A stretch of DNA of 64,000 nucleotides from Chloroflexota bacterium (GTDB lineage Bacteria > Chloroflexota > Dehalococcoidia > Lucifugimonadales > SAR202-VII-2), in NCBI GenBank assembly GCA_003228115.1, contig QEVV01000005.1, positions 62,001-126,000 on the forward strand, in the 5' to 3' direction. Positions within the stretch are counted from its first letter, which is position 1. Each line of letters opens with the position of its first letter. The position numbers were made by a program, and so were the translations under genes. The notes beneath the pieces are model-generated. The model was not told the DNA's origin, did not search any database, and saw only the letters and a list, made by a program, of their open reading frames with translations. Shown piece after piece: positions 33,796 to 42,564 of this stretch.

Positions 33796-34209
33796 ATGGC
33801 TGATTCCACAAAGGTAATCCCCCACGCTGACCTTGAAACCACCCCTTACTGGGAGGCCGCGCGGGAACACAAGCTCAAGCTGCCCAAGTGCTCTCAGGAC
33901 GGCACCTTCGTCTTCCCCCCGCGTCCAATCTGTCCTAAGTGCCACTCCGACAAACTGGAGTGGACGGAACTCAGCGGCCGCGGCGCCGTTTATACCTTCA
34001 CCATCATGCATGACAAAATGGTCGCTGGGTTTGACCCGCCATATGTGGTCGCTCAGGTTGAGCTTGAAGAACAAGCCGGCCTGCGTCTACAAAGCAATAT
34101 CCTGGAATGCCCCGTCCCTGACGTCTATATAGGGATGCCCGTAGAAGTGACCTTCGAGGACCGGAGTGAGGAAATATCAGTACCACAGTTCCGCCCCCGC
34201 AGCAGTTAG
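33796..34209 (+). CDS. DUF35 zinc-ribbon/OB-fold protein
   Basis: 137 residues. A rubredoxin-like zinc ribbon (LPKCSQDGTFVFPPRPICPKC; CPKC complete, first knuckle with one Cys) is followed by an OB fold (GRGAVYTFTIMHDK, PYVVAQVEL). Known: DUF35 proteins such as ChsH2 or BbsA form complexes with thiolase-like proteins acting on acyl-CoA. The next gene encodes just such a protein 53 bases downstream. GGAGG lies before the ATG at 33796; the frame is open further upstream but without a ribosome site. Confidence 0.87.
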   Translation: MADSTKVIPHADLETTPYWEAAREHKLKLPKCSQDGTFVFPPRPICPKCHSDKLEWTELSGRGAVYTFTIMHDKMVAGFDPPYVVAQVELEEQAGLRLQSNILECPVPDVYIGMPVEVTFEDRSEEISVPQFRPRSS

Positions 34210-34262
34210 CGACTCACCCTCTCACAATCAGCGCCCACAACAATGAGAACTAGGAGCTAGAC

Positions 34263-35387
34263 ATGGATAAGTCCATGAGGAACAAGACGGCCATCGTCGG
34301 CGTCGGATACTCCGACATGGTGCGCAAGACGGACCGCAGCCTGGGATCGTTCGCCATCGAGGCTGCCATGCAGGCCATTACAGACGCGGGCCTCAAGCCC
34401 AAAGACATCGATGGCTACGCTGGGACGCCGGTTGCATTCGGTGGCGGCGCTATGCACCTAGACGGCGTGGACGAAATATCCGATCGGTACATCATCAGCT
34501 CCCTTGGTCTTCCCAACATACGTTGGGCCCTGGACATCAACGGCCTGACCTCCATCTCGCTTGTCCAGGCGATGCAAGCCCTTGCCGTCGGCGCCTGCGA
34601 TTACGCCCTGGTTGTCCGTGCGATGTACAACCCCGTGGGCGTGCGCTACAACCAGAGCCGCTCGCCCGAAGCGGGTGGGCCTGGCCAGTTCACGGACCCA
34701 TACGGACTCGTGCCTATGGGCCGCCACGCTCAGTGGCTGCAACGCTACATGCACGACAGTGGAGCGACCAAGGAAGACCTGTTCAACGTGGTCAAGGCAC
34801 TGCGCGACCATGCCCAACTCAACCCTTACGCCTACTGGAGAGGCAAGGACATCACCCTTGAGGACTACCTTGCCTCCCGATGGATCTATGAACCCCTCTG
34901 CCTCTTCGATTGCGATATGCCGCTGACAGGAGCAGGCGCCGTGGTGCTGACAACCGCAGAAAGGGCAAAGGACCTGCCCAACCCACCAGCTTATATTTCA
35001 GGCTTCGCCAGCACCTACGAACCTGGGGAGGCCGTCTTCGAGGCGTCTGGAATCGGCCGGGACGAGGTTCAGGCGGCTCAGCTCTACGACGGCTATATTC
35101 ACATGATTTGGTTCTGGCTGGAAAAGCTGGGCCTCTGCGGCAAGGGCGAGGCCTACAAGTTCACAAGGGACGGCGGCATCTCCTTGGGAGGTACTCTGCC
35201 CGTGACCACCTTCGGTGGAAGTCAGGGCGAAGGCCGCTTACATGGCATGGGACACATCAGGGAAGGCGCTATGCAGGTCATGGGACGGGCCGGAGAGCGG
35301 CAGGTGCCAGACTTGGAAAACTGCATCGTCGCCTGTGGGTTTGAATCCGTCCCTGGACACGCATTCATGTTCAGCCGCGGCTCCTAG
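34263..35387 (+). CDS. Thiolase-like protein (SCP-x/Ltp2 type) lacking the N-terminal catalytic Cys
   Basis: 374 residues of the thiolase superfamily. The nucleophile segment that reads C-A-S-G in thiolases is NGLTSISLVQAMQALAVGACDYALV here, so the usual Cys is replaced. The C-terminal half has QLYDGYIHM, GEGRLHGMGHIREGAMQ and a final GFESVPGHAF, as in lipid-transfer-protein thiolases. Known: Ltp2-type proteins without that Cys, in complex with a DUF35 protein, act as retro-aldolases on side-chain acyl-CoA. Inferred: this pair does similar C-C cleavage or transfer. It is followed 41 bases later by a CoA-transferase. Confidence 0.85.
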   Translation: MDKSMRNKTAIVGVGYSDMVRKTDRSLGSFAIEAAMQAITDAGLKPKDIDGYAGTPVAFGGGAMHLDGVDEISDRYIISSLGLPNIRWALDINGLTSISLVQAMQALAVGACDYALVVRAMYNPVGVRYNQSRSPEAGGPGQFTDPYGLVPMGRHAQWLQRYMHDSGATKEDLFNVVKALRDHAQLNPYAYWRGKDITLEDYLASRWIYEPLCLFDCDMPLTGAGAVVLTTAERAKDLPNPPAYISGFASTYEPGEAVFEASGIGRDEVQAAQLYDGYIHMIWFWLEKLGLCGKGEAYKFTRDGGISLGGTLPVTTFGGSQGEGRLHGMGHIREGAMQVMGRAGERQVPDLENCIVACGFESVPGHAFMFSRGS

Positions 35388-35428
35388 AAGCAAGCCCGGC
35401 AGCAGTCAACAAAACAACAGGAGGGCAC

Positions 35429-36601
35429 ATGGCCGGCGCGTTAGAGGGTGTCAAAGTAATTGAGTTTTCCAGCTACATCACAGGTCCCTTTGCCGGGATG
35501 CTCCTGGCTGACATGGGAGCGGAGGTCATCAAGGTCGAGGCCCCGCCGCATGGGGACCCGTTCCGCGGGACCGGAAAGGCCCTTACTCCAATCTTCTGCT
35601 CCATCAATAGAAGCAAGAAAAGCGTCGCCCTAAACCTCAAGACGCCAGAAGGAAGGGATGCCTTCCTCCGCCTGGCCGACGACGCAGCCGTGGTCATTCA
35701 GAACCACCGGCCAGGATACGTTGACCACCTGGGCATTGGCTACGAGGCGGTGAGCGCCAGAAACCCCAGCATCGTGTACTGCTCCATCTCCGGCTTCGGC
35801 GAAGATGGCCCTTACCGAGACCTTCCTGGCTATGATGTCATCGGCATGTCCATGGGCGGTCTGCAGAGCGTACTCACCGACGTCACAAACCCCAAGCCTG
35901 CGGAGATATCCTTTGGCGACCATTTGACCGGCGTCTTCGCCAATTACGGCATCCTCTCCGCCCTCTACCGCCGGGCCACGACAGGTCAAGGCCAGCGGGT
36001 GGACACGTCTTTGCTGCAGTCGATGGTGGCCTTCATGGGAGACACCGTGGCTGGATATTCGGCGACGGGCAAGCTGCCGGAGGTCGATGGCCGTGGAGGT
36101 CGAACGCGCCAGGCCCACTGTTTCCTGGGCAACGACGGTCTTCCCTTCTCGATCCATCTTTCGTCTCCCCTGAAGTTCTTCACGGGGCTGATGGAAGCCA
36201 TCGGCAAGCCGGAACTTGCTGACGACCCTCGCTTCCTTGACCGGGAGCCACGCGCACAAAACTACGACCTCCTCCACGACATCTGCCAAGAGGTCTTCGC
36301 CACGGACACGCGCGACCATTGGGTACAGCGTCTGCGGGAGTGCGGTGTGCCTTCAGGGCCGCTGAACACGATCCCCGAAGTGCTGGAGGACCCGCAGGTG
36401 AAGAACTGGGGCCTGCCCATCAAGATCAATCGCCCCGGCGGAGACACAGTCAGCATCACGGGCAGCACCGTGCAGCTATCGGAGACGCCGCCCACCTTCG
36501 GAGACCCACCGCTGCTGGGTGAGCACAACGAAGAGGTCTTTAAATCCCTCGGCTACAGCGACACCGAGATTGCCGCCTTGGCTGGACAACTTACGGTTTA
36601 G
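35429..36601 (+). CDS. Class III CoA-transferase (CaiB/BaiF)
   Basis: 390 residues. It transfers CoA between carboxylic acids. The N-terminus VKVIEFSSYITGPFAGMLLADMGAEVIKVE is the family signature, SLNL-type text (RSKKSVALNLKTPEG) follows, and the catalytic Asp is in FGDHLTG near residue 170. The C-terminal domain has GVPSGPLNTIPEVLEDPQV. AGGAGG lies before the ATG. Third gene of the DUF35/thiolase-like operon; it probably activates or recycles the substrate acid. Confidence 0.92.
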   Translation: MAGALEGVKVIEFSSYITGPFAGMLLADMGAEVIKVEAPPHGDPFRGTGKALTPIFCSINRSKKSVALNLKTPEGRDAFLRLADDAAVVIQNHRPGYVDHLGIGYEAVSARNPSIVYCSISGFGEDGPYRDLPGYDVIGMSMGGLQSVLTDVTNPKPAEISFGDHLTGVFANYGILSALYRRATTGQGQRVDTSLLQSMVAFMGDTVAGYSATGKLPEVDGRGGRTRQAHCFLGNDGLPFSIHLSSPLKFFTGLMEAIGKPELADDPRFLDREPRAQNYDLLHDICQEVFATDTRDHWVQRLRECGVPSGPLNTIPEVLEDPQVKNWGLPIKINRPGGDTVSITGSTVQLSETPPTFGDPPLLGEHNEEVFKSLGYSDTEIAALAGQLTV

Positions 36602-36629
36602 GAAGGGTACTCCGCGCTGTTGGGACCTC

Positions 36630-36766
36630 CTCCTCTCCGTGCGGGGGAGGAGATGAGGCCTTCCCTTGTACTCGGGGGAAGGTTTGGATGGGGGTTCCCA
36701 CGCCGCCCTCTGCGGAGGGGTACTTACTCCCACCATTTCCTCCCCCAAGTACGGGGGAGGAAATGG
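36630..36766. repeat. Three related hairpins between convergent genes
   Basis: A: CTCCTCTCC (36630-36638) with 36644-36652, 9 bp with one wobble. B: CCTTCCC (36659-36665) with 36676-36682, 7 bp. C: CCATTTCCTCCCCC (36733-36746) with 36753-36766, a perfect 14 bp around AAGTAC. All share a C-rich 5' arm and GTAC-like or GTGC loop parts, so they may be decayed copies of one palindromic element. They probably end both converging transcripts. Confidence 0.8.
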
Positions 36767-36779
36767 ATCGAATTCCCTC

Positions 36780-38495
36780 TTAGTCCGGCGTCCCCCCATC
36801 AGAAACCAACGCCTCTTCAACCTCTAGGTCAGTCATGCCATACACTCGAACCGCCGACTCCGGGCTGACGTAGCCGTTCCGCAGATCGCGTATGAGCCGA
36901 TCCCTGTCCCGCTCCCGTGGGTCGCCGACGCCACCGCCGCTGCCAATCTCTACCCGCACGACCTCACCAGGCTTGAGGATCAAGTTGGATACCAGGCCTT
37001 TGTGCTCGTGTTCATTGTCGGTGCCGGGATTCAGCACCACCCGCCCCTGTCTTCCATTGGCTCCGCCTGCCGCCCCTTTTGCGATGGACCGCACCCGGCC
37101 ACTGCCGCCAGCAAAGCTGGTGTCGGTCAGGACTCTGTAGTCTCTGCGCAAAGAAAGGCCACCCCGCCACTGCCCTGCCCCACCCGAATCAGGCACCAGC
37201 CTGAACTGCTCCATCTCAACATCGAACTCGGATTCAATGATCTCGGCGCTGGTATAACGGAACCCCCCGGACCAAGCATGCCCTGTGCCCGTGAAACCGT
37301 CGCCGCCCCAGTGCGCTCCGCCTCCTCCCATGACGCCCTCAAACTGAACATAGCGCCGCGCCTGTCCACCAACGTTTCCCATGACCACGAGCCCTTGTGA
37401 GCCGTTGTGACCCCTCATGGGCCGTCCGGAAAGCTGGGCTAGGGCGTCGAACACAGCGCCTTCAAGAATCGAAACCGTCGACGAATAGAATCCTGTTGGG
37501 CTGGGAAATGAGGGGTCAAGGATCGACCCCTCGCGAAAGCGGCATTCGATTGCCTCTGGCAGGCCAAAGTCGTGCGGGATGTCTGGGTCAATCATCGACA
37601 CGACTGCGTAGTGCACCAGGCCGCGCACAAAGGACGGGCGTACGTTAATGGGGCCTGCGCTCTGGTCTCCACACCCGGAGAAGTCCATGACCAGCCGGTC
37701 CCCCTCTTTGATGGCAGCAACGTGCAAGCGGATGACCTCACCGGGTTCGGCCAGGTCGTCGACGAAGGTCTCTGCCTCGAACGCGCCGTCCTTCCACGAA
37801 GTGACGGCACCCCTCACTCGCTGCGCCGTACTTCGACCCATCATCTCGAAGGCTTCCAACACGATGTCCTTGCCATAGGTGTCGAGAAGGTTCTTCGTCC
37901 TCCGCACGCCCACGCTCCATAGGGCTCCGGCCTGCGCCTCGAGGTCTCCCAGCACCAGTTCGGGGGTGCGGCTGTTGGAGCGGAGAAACTGAACCGTCTC
38001 TTTAACGCGCTTGCGTTGCCGGTGGTACCTCACGGGGATGATATTCAAGCCTTCGCCATAGATATCCCGCACACTCACGTTGCGACTACCCGGCGTCTGC
38101 CCACCTATATCGCTCTTGTGACCCATGCTGCTGCAAAACGCCACGACATCGCCGTCGTAGATCAGGGGCGTCAGCACCACCATGTCGTTGGGATGGGGGC
38201 AGCCGCTCAGATAGGGATGGCTGATGAGAAAGCAGTCACCTTCTTCCATATCGGCGTAGTCGTAGTACTTGAGCAACCCCTCAACGCAGTCAGGGTAGAT
38301 GCCCAAGTGGGCAGGAAACGGAGAGTATTGGCCGATGGTCCTGCCCCACCGGTCCATAATTGCCGCGCTGAAGTCGTGGGACTCACGGATGATGGTGGAA
38401 AACCCGGTTCGCACCACGGACGCTTGTAGTTCCCGAACGATCCCGTCCATCCGGGCCCGGATCACCTGCTGGGTTATGACATCTATTTCCGTCAT
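36780..38495 (-). CDS. Hydantoinase B / oxoprolinase-type alpha subunit
   Basis: 571 residues, the usual length of HyuB. This subunit pairs with HyuA in ATP-dependent hydrolysis of hydantoins or 5-oxoproline. ITQQVIRARMDGIVRELQASVVRTGFSTIIRESHDFSAAI, ISHPYLSGCPHPNDMVV and the C-terminal GGGGVGDPRERD (as GSGGGVGDPRERD) are characteristic. The frame is open upstream to 38684 but that part runs through repeat R2; ATG 38495 has GAGGAG at the right distance. No hyuA gene is adjacent, which is unusual; the partner must lie elsewhere. Confidence 0.9.
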   Translation of the reverse strand: MTEIDVITQQVIRARMDGIVRELQASVVRTGFSTIIRESHDFSAAIMDRWGRTIGQYSPFPAHLGIYPDCVEGLLKYYDYADMEEGDCFLISHPYLSGCPHPNDMVVLTPLIYDGDVVAFCSSMGHKSDIGGQTPGSRNVSVRDIYGEGLNIIPVRYHRQRKRVKETVQFLRSNSRTPELVLGDLEAQAGALWSVGVRRTKNLLDTYGKDIVLEAFEMMGRSTAQRVRGAVTSWKDGAFEAETFVDDLAEPGEVIRLHVAAIKEGDRLVMDFSGCGDQSAGPINVRPSFVRGLVHYAVVSMIDPDIPHDFGLPEAIECRFREGSILDPSFPSPTGFYSSTVSILEGAVFDALAQLSGRPMRGHNGSQGLVVMGNVGGQARRYVQFEGVMGGGGAHWGGDGFTGTGHAWSGGFRYTSAEIIESEFDVEMEQFRLVPDSGGAGQWRGGLSLRRDYRVLTDTSFAGGSGRVRSIAKGAAGGANGRQGRVVLNPGTDNEHEHKGLVSNLILKPGEVVRVEIGSGGGVGDPRERDRDRLIRDLRNGYVSPESAVRVYGMTDLEVEEALVSDGGTPD

Positions 38496-38621
38496 GGCAT
38501 CGCTCCTCGACACTTGCGGTAAGCACTCATTAGGGTGAATCCCTCTCTTCCTCGTCGCTGCGAATCTCAGTATTCGGGGATGTTGCAACCTAGTAGCGAC
38601 TGGTGGCCTTCCCCAGCGCTC

Positions 38622-38661
38622 CCCTGCCCCACCAGATTGCTTCGCTCCGCTCGCAACGACG
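38622..38661 (-). repeat. Dispersed repeat R2, copy 2 (inverted)
   Basis: Read on the minus strand it starts CGTCGTTGCGAGCGGAGCG, then AAGCAATCTGG and TGGGGCAGGG, and matches 28671-28716. It lies between the hydantoinase B and amidohydrolase genes. Confidence 0.8.
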
Positions 38662-38692
38662 AAATACAACGTCGTCGGGGGCATGCGTCAAG

Positions 38693-39799
38693 CTACATGC
38701 CGTAGCACGCTTTTGGGTTGTCGTACAGGATCTTGCGCGCCGCCGTGCCGCCTATCTCGCCGCGGTCCGCCCAACCCTGGATAATGTCCGGGAAGCGCCC
38801 CTCCTGGGAAGGATCCGAATGGGAATAATCCGAGCCAACCATGAGGTTGTCTTCTCCGGCGTAGCGGAGAATGTATGGCAAGTCCTCATCCACTTGGCAG
38901 GTGACGTAGAAGTTGTTCTCCTGCAAGAGGTTCGCGCCCAGAGCATAGTCCGGCCCCTGAATGCCACCACCCGCAGCCGTTAGACGTTCTTTGTTCCGCT
39001 TCAATGTGTACACAATATGCGGCACCCACGATGCGCCATTCTCTACGAAGGCAAATCGGAGCTTCGGGAACAGGGCGGGTACACTAAAGGCGATGAGGCT
39101 CAGAAACGCATTTTGTATTGGGGCCTTGGTCTGCATGAAATTAACATGGGGGAAGCGTCTGGCAGGAGTGAAGTCAGGGACGCCGCCGCCCGTGTGAAAA
39201 CAAACGGCCATGTCCAATCGCTCAGCCTCTTCATACATCGGGAAGAAGTATTCTTCAGCAGGCCAGTATCCCGCTTCCCTATCGCCCTTCTTCAATATGC
39301 CGCAGGCGCCGTTTTCCTTGGCCCGCCGCATCTCATCAATGACCTTGTCCATGCTTTGGACCGGAGGCAGCATCACCCACCGCAGCCTCTCTCGAGCTTC
39401 CCTCGATTGCCCTGTCCTATCCCCTAGCCACTGGTTGTAACTTCGCCTGAGTGCAAACTCAACTTCCGGTTTATCGGTGAATTCGGTGATGAAAAGCGTG
39501 GGATATATGACATGGACATCCACACCAAGCTCGTCCATGTGCCGGAGCCTGACATCCACATCCAGCAACTCGCGAGAATCGCGAGTGGTGCGGGTAGCTT
39601 CATCGCTACGCACCCGGCGGCGTTGCCGCTTCCCATCGACCATCCAGTAGTGGCCGCCGGTGCTGGTGGCCGGATCCCGATTCTCTGACTGAGCATAATA
39701 GGGCCTGAGAGAGGCTTCCTCGCCAACCATGTACTCCCACGTCGCCTCGGTCTCATCGATGTGGGTATCAGCGTCGATAACAGGCACATTGGTCGTCAT
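38693..39799 (-). CDS. Amidohydrolase-2 family metal-dependent hydrolase
   Basis: 368 residues. VIDADTHIDETEATWEYM is the strand-1 metal motif (D-x-D-x-H), FHTGGG in mid protein carries a metal His, and NLMVGSDYSHSDPSQ near the end has the strand-8 Asp. It resembles the ACMSD-like group that decarboxylates or hydrolyses aromatic-derived acids. AAGGAGG lies before the ATG. It probably forms a unit with the flavin monooxygenase gene 31 bases upstream and perhaps with hydantoinase B downstream. Confidence 0.88.
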   Translation of the reverse strand: MTTNVPVIDADTHIDETEATWEYMVGEEASLRPYYAQSENRDPATSTGGHYWMVDGKRQRRRVRSDEATRTTRDSRELLDVDVRLRHMDELGVDVHVIYPTLFITEFTDKPEVEFALRRSYNQWLGDRTGQSREARERLRWVMLPPVQSMDKVIDEMRRAKENGACGILKKGDREAGYWPAEEYFFPMYEEAERLDMAVCFHTGGGVPDFTPARRFPHVNFMQTKAPIQNAFLSLIAFSVPALFPKLRFAFVENGASWVPHIVYTLKRNKERLTAAGGGIQGPDYALGANLLQENNFYVTCQVDEDLPYILRYAGEDNLMVGSDYSHSDPSQEGRFPDIIQGWADRGEIGGTAARKILYDNPKACYGM

Positions 39800-39830
39800 T
39801 GTCGCCTCCTTGGGCTCATGCCCGGGCGAA

Positions 39831-40697
39831 CTAAAACCCTGCTACTTCCTTGAAACGGCTCAATGCGTCTATGTGCTGGCTCAGATTGGTGAACTCGGCG
39901 CGTAGCGTGTTGGCGGTGATGTGAGTGGCGCCGATCTCCTCCCAGCCCTTGATCTCCGACGCCCAGCCCTCTGGGTCCGTCCCGTGGAGCGGCACCCTAG
40001 CGTCAATGCCAATGGATGAAGGATCGCGACCAGCCTCTCTCGCATACGTGTGCAACTGCTCTATCAGCTCCTTGGCTCCAGATCCGAGACGAGCCCGGGG
40101 CATCCATCCGTCGGCTATACGGGCGGCGCGTTGGATGACCGGGGGAGCTTCGCCGCCCAGCCAGATGGGAATGGAACCGCTGGCTGGGCGGGGATTAATG
40201 CCTGCATAGCGAACCCGGTGCCACCGGCCCTCGAAGTTGACTACCTCTTGGGACCATAGCGCCCTCATCACAGCAATCTGTTCCTCGCTGCGAGCGCCTC
40301 GGTTATGGAAGTCCTGGCCAAGCCCCTCGTACTCCACCGCATTCCAGCCTGTCCCAACGCCCAGCCTCAGCCTTCCGCCGGACAGGACATCCACTTCCGC
40401 CGCCTGCTTGGCGACCAGCACCGTCTGCCGCTGTCCCAACACAAGAACGCCTGTAACCAATTCAATAGTCTTCGTCAGGCCTGCCAGGTACCCAAACAGC
40501 ACCATTGGCTCGTGGAAGAGGTCTTTGTATGTGTATGGGCCGTCCCAGCCGGGATAGCCCAGAGGGTCGGCGCCCATGACGTGGTCGTACACCAAGAAAT
40601 GGGTATAGCCCAAATCCTCGGCGGCCTGAGCGAAGTCCCTGACAACAGCCGGGTCCGATCCCAACTCCGTCTGCGGATATACGACACCAAACTTCAT
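39831..40697 (-). CDS. LLM-class flavin/F420-dependent oxidoreductase
   Basis: 288 residues. FGVVYPQTELGSDPAVVRDFAQAAEDLGYTHFLVYDHV and EVDVLSGGRLRLGVGTGWNAVEYEGLG are the hallmark stretches, close in style to the protein at 2478 (TIGR03619-like group). The barrel binds F420 or FMN. AGGGGG lies before the ATG. It is head of a leftward unit with the amidohydrolase, which suggests oxidation followed by ring or amide hydrolysis of one substrate. Confidence 0.9.
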   Translation of the reverse strand: MKFGVVYPQTELGSDPAVVRDFAQAAEDLGYTHFLVYDHVMGADPLGYPGWDGPYTYKDLFHEPMVLFGYLAGLTKTIELVTGVLVLGQRQTVLVAKQAAEVDVLSGGRLRLGVGTGWNAVEYEGLGQDFHNRGARSEEQIAVMRALWSQEVVNFEGRWHRVRYAGINPRPASGSIPIWLGGEAPPVIQRAARIADGWMPRARLGSGAKELIEQLHTYAREAGRDPSSIGIDARVPLHGTDPEGWASEIKGWEEIGATHITANTLRAEFTNLSQHIDALSRFKEVAGF

Positions 40698-40866
40698 GAT
40701 GCCCCCTAAAGGTCGAATGCGGCATCAGTTTACCAGAGCAACAACGCTTCCGCCGTGAACGTTCTAACGTCGATGCTCTTTCGATTCCGCCGTGCTAACA
40801 TGATGCGGAAAATAAGCTCGTCGCCTCACCGAGAGCGGCACCCATTAGGAAATACTGGAGGCGTTA

Positions 40867-42564
40867 ATGGCCTACGACTTACTCATCAAAGGCGGCCGAA
40901 TTATCGATGGATCGGGCATGCCGTCGTTCCACGGAGACCTCGGGGTGAAGAACGGCAAGATCGTTGAGGCCGGGAAGCTTACAGGCGCCGCCGACCGAAC
41001 CATCGACGTTGGCGGCCTTGTGGTTGCCCCTGGCTTCATCGATAACCACTGTCATTACGACGCCCAGGCTTTTTGGGACCCAATGTGCAGCTTCTCCAGC
41101 TATCACGGTTCCACCTCAGCAGTCATAGGCAACTGCTCTTTGGCTCTCGCCCCGGCACACGAAGGCGATCGCGCCTTCCTCTCGCAAATGCTGGCCAGAG
41201 TTGAATCAATTCCCTTGGAAGTCCTAGAGGCAGGTGTCCCCTGGAACTGGGAAACCTACCCAGAGTACATGGACGCATTGGGCGAGAACCTGGGCATCAA
41301 CCTGGGATGCCTGATGGGCCACTCCGCCATTCGACGTTACGTCATGGGCGAAGCTGCCCAAGAGCGGCAGGCGAGCGTGGATGAAATCAACGCAATGAAG
41401 GCTATCGTGCGTTCCGGCCTTGAAGCCGGCGCCCTTGGCCTCTCCTCCGAGTACAACACCCGCCACTTTGACATGCAGGGCAAGCAATTGCCGGCAAGCG
41501 TCGCTTCAACCGAGGAGCTTTTCTCCTTGGCATCGGTGCTTGGGGAACTTGGCACCGGATCCATCCAGTACGGCGACTCCCACAACCGCGAACTCAGCGA
41601 GCAGCTGTGCAGCCGCCTCAGTGAGGAGATCGGACGGCCGGTCGTCTACATCGCCATCGTGGAGCGGGCCATTGCCCCAGGACACTGGAAGCAACAACTG
41701 GACCACGCTGGAGCCAAGATCAGGGAAGGCATTCGGGCCTACCCACTGGTGAACCCTCGGCCCGGAGACCAACGCTTCACCATGAAGACAGCCCAGCATT
41801 TCGACTCCATGCCCACATGGAAGCGCGTGATGCTGCTCCCGCTGGAAGAGAGGAAGGCGGCCTTCCGTGACTCAGAGGTGCGGCGCCAACTTCACATCGA
41901 GGGAGTGGAGACCGTCCCCAACCTTGAGGAGGCGGGTGTATTCACTAGGCGCTGGGACCTCGCCTTCGTCCACAAGCCAGCGCTGGAGAAGAACGCAAGC
42001 CTCAAGGGCAAGACCATTGAGCAAATGGCCAGCGACCAAGGCAAAGGCGTCATCGACGCCCTCCTCGACCTAGTCCTGGAAGAAGACTTGGAAACGGAGT
42101 TCGAACGCCGCGAGGTCAACAGCGACACAGTTGCCATGACCGAGATATTGAACAGCCCCTATGCCATTATCGGCCTCTCCGACGGCGGCGCGCACCTGGC
42201 ATTCCGAACCGACTACAGTTTCACCACGTACTTTCTCAGCCACTATGTACGGGAGCTGGGCATCATGCCCCTGGAAAAGGCCGTCCGCAAACTGACCCTG
42301 GACTCGGCGACCGTCTACGGCATCACCGACAGAGGCATGCTACGGCCAGGCTTGGCCGCCGACATAGTTGTCTTCGACCCGGACACCATCGACTCGCTGG
42401 AGCCGGAAGAAGCCTTCGACCTGCCGGGCGGGGCGAAGCGCCGCAAGCAGCTTGCTAAGGGAATCGAGTACACCATCGTCAATGGCCAGGTGGTCCTTGA
42501 GCGCAACCAGCCGACCGGCGCCTTGCCAGGCCGCGTGCTGCGCAACTCTCTCGCTATGGCATGA
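40867..42564 (+). CDS. N-acyl-D-amino-acid deacylase family amidohydrolase
   Basis: 565 residues. The small beta domain opens with DLLIKGGRIIDGSG, the metal motif is PGFIDNHCHYDAQ (H-x-H-x-D), GNCSLALAP carries the metal-bridging Cys of D-aminoacylases, and LSDGGAHLAF has the strand-8 Asp. Members remove the acyl group from N-acyl-D-amino acids, useful on cell-wall debris; the true substrate is inferred. A GGAGG site lies before the ATG. Its stop overlaps the birA start by four bases. Confidence 0.9.
   Translation: MAYDLLIKGGRIIDGSGMPSFHGDLGVKNGKIVEAGKLTGAADRTIDVGGLVVAPGFIDNHCHYDAQAFWDPMCSFSSYHGSTSAVIGNCSLALAPAHEGDRAFLSQMLARVESIPLEVLEAGVPWNWETYPEYMDALGENLGINLGCLMGHSAIRRYVMGEAAQERQASVDEINAMKAIVRSGLEAGALGLSSEYNTRHFDMQGKQLPASVASTEELFSLASVLGELGTGSIQYGDSHNRELSEQLCSRLSEEIGRPVVYIAIVERAIAPGHWKQQLDHAGAKIREGIRAYPLVNPRPGDQRFTMKTAQHFDSMPTWKRVMLLPLEERKAAFRDSEVRRQLHIEGVETVPNLEEAGVFTRRWDLAFVHKPALEKNASLKGKTIEQMASDQGKGVIDALLDLVLEEDLETEFERREVNSDTVAMTEILNSPYAIIGLSDGGAHLAFRTDYSFTTYFLSHYVRELGIMPLEKAVRKLTLDSATVYGITDRGMLRPGLAADIVVFDPDTIDSLEPEEAFDLPGGAKRRKQLAKGIEYTIVNGQVVLERNQPTGALPGRVLRNSLAMA

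Noticed and set aside
38496-38684. N-terminal extension of the hydantoinase B frame.
   Set aside because: It runs through repeat R2 and has no ribosome site; ATG 38495 has GAGGAG and gives the family start.
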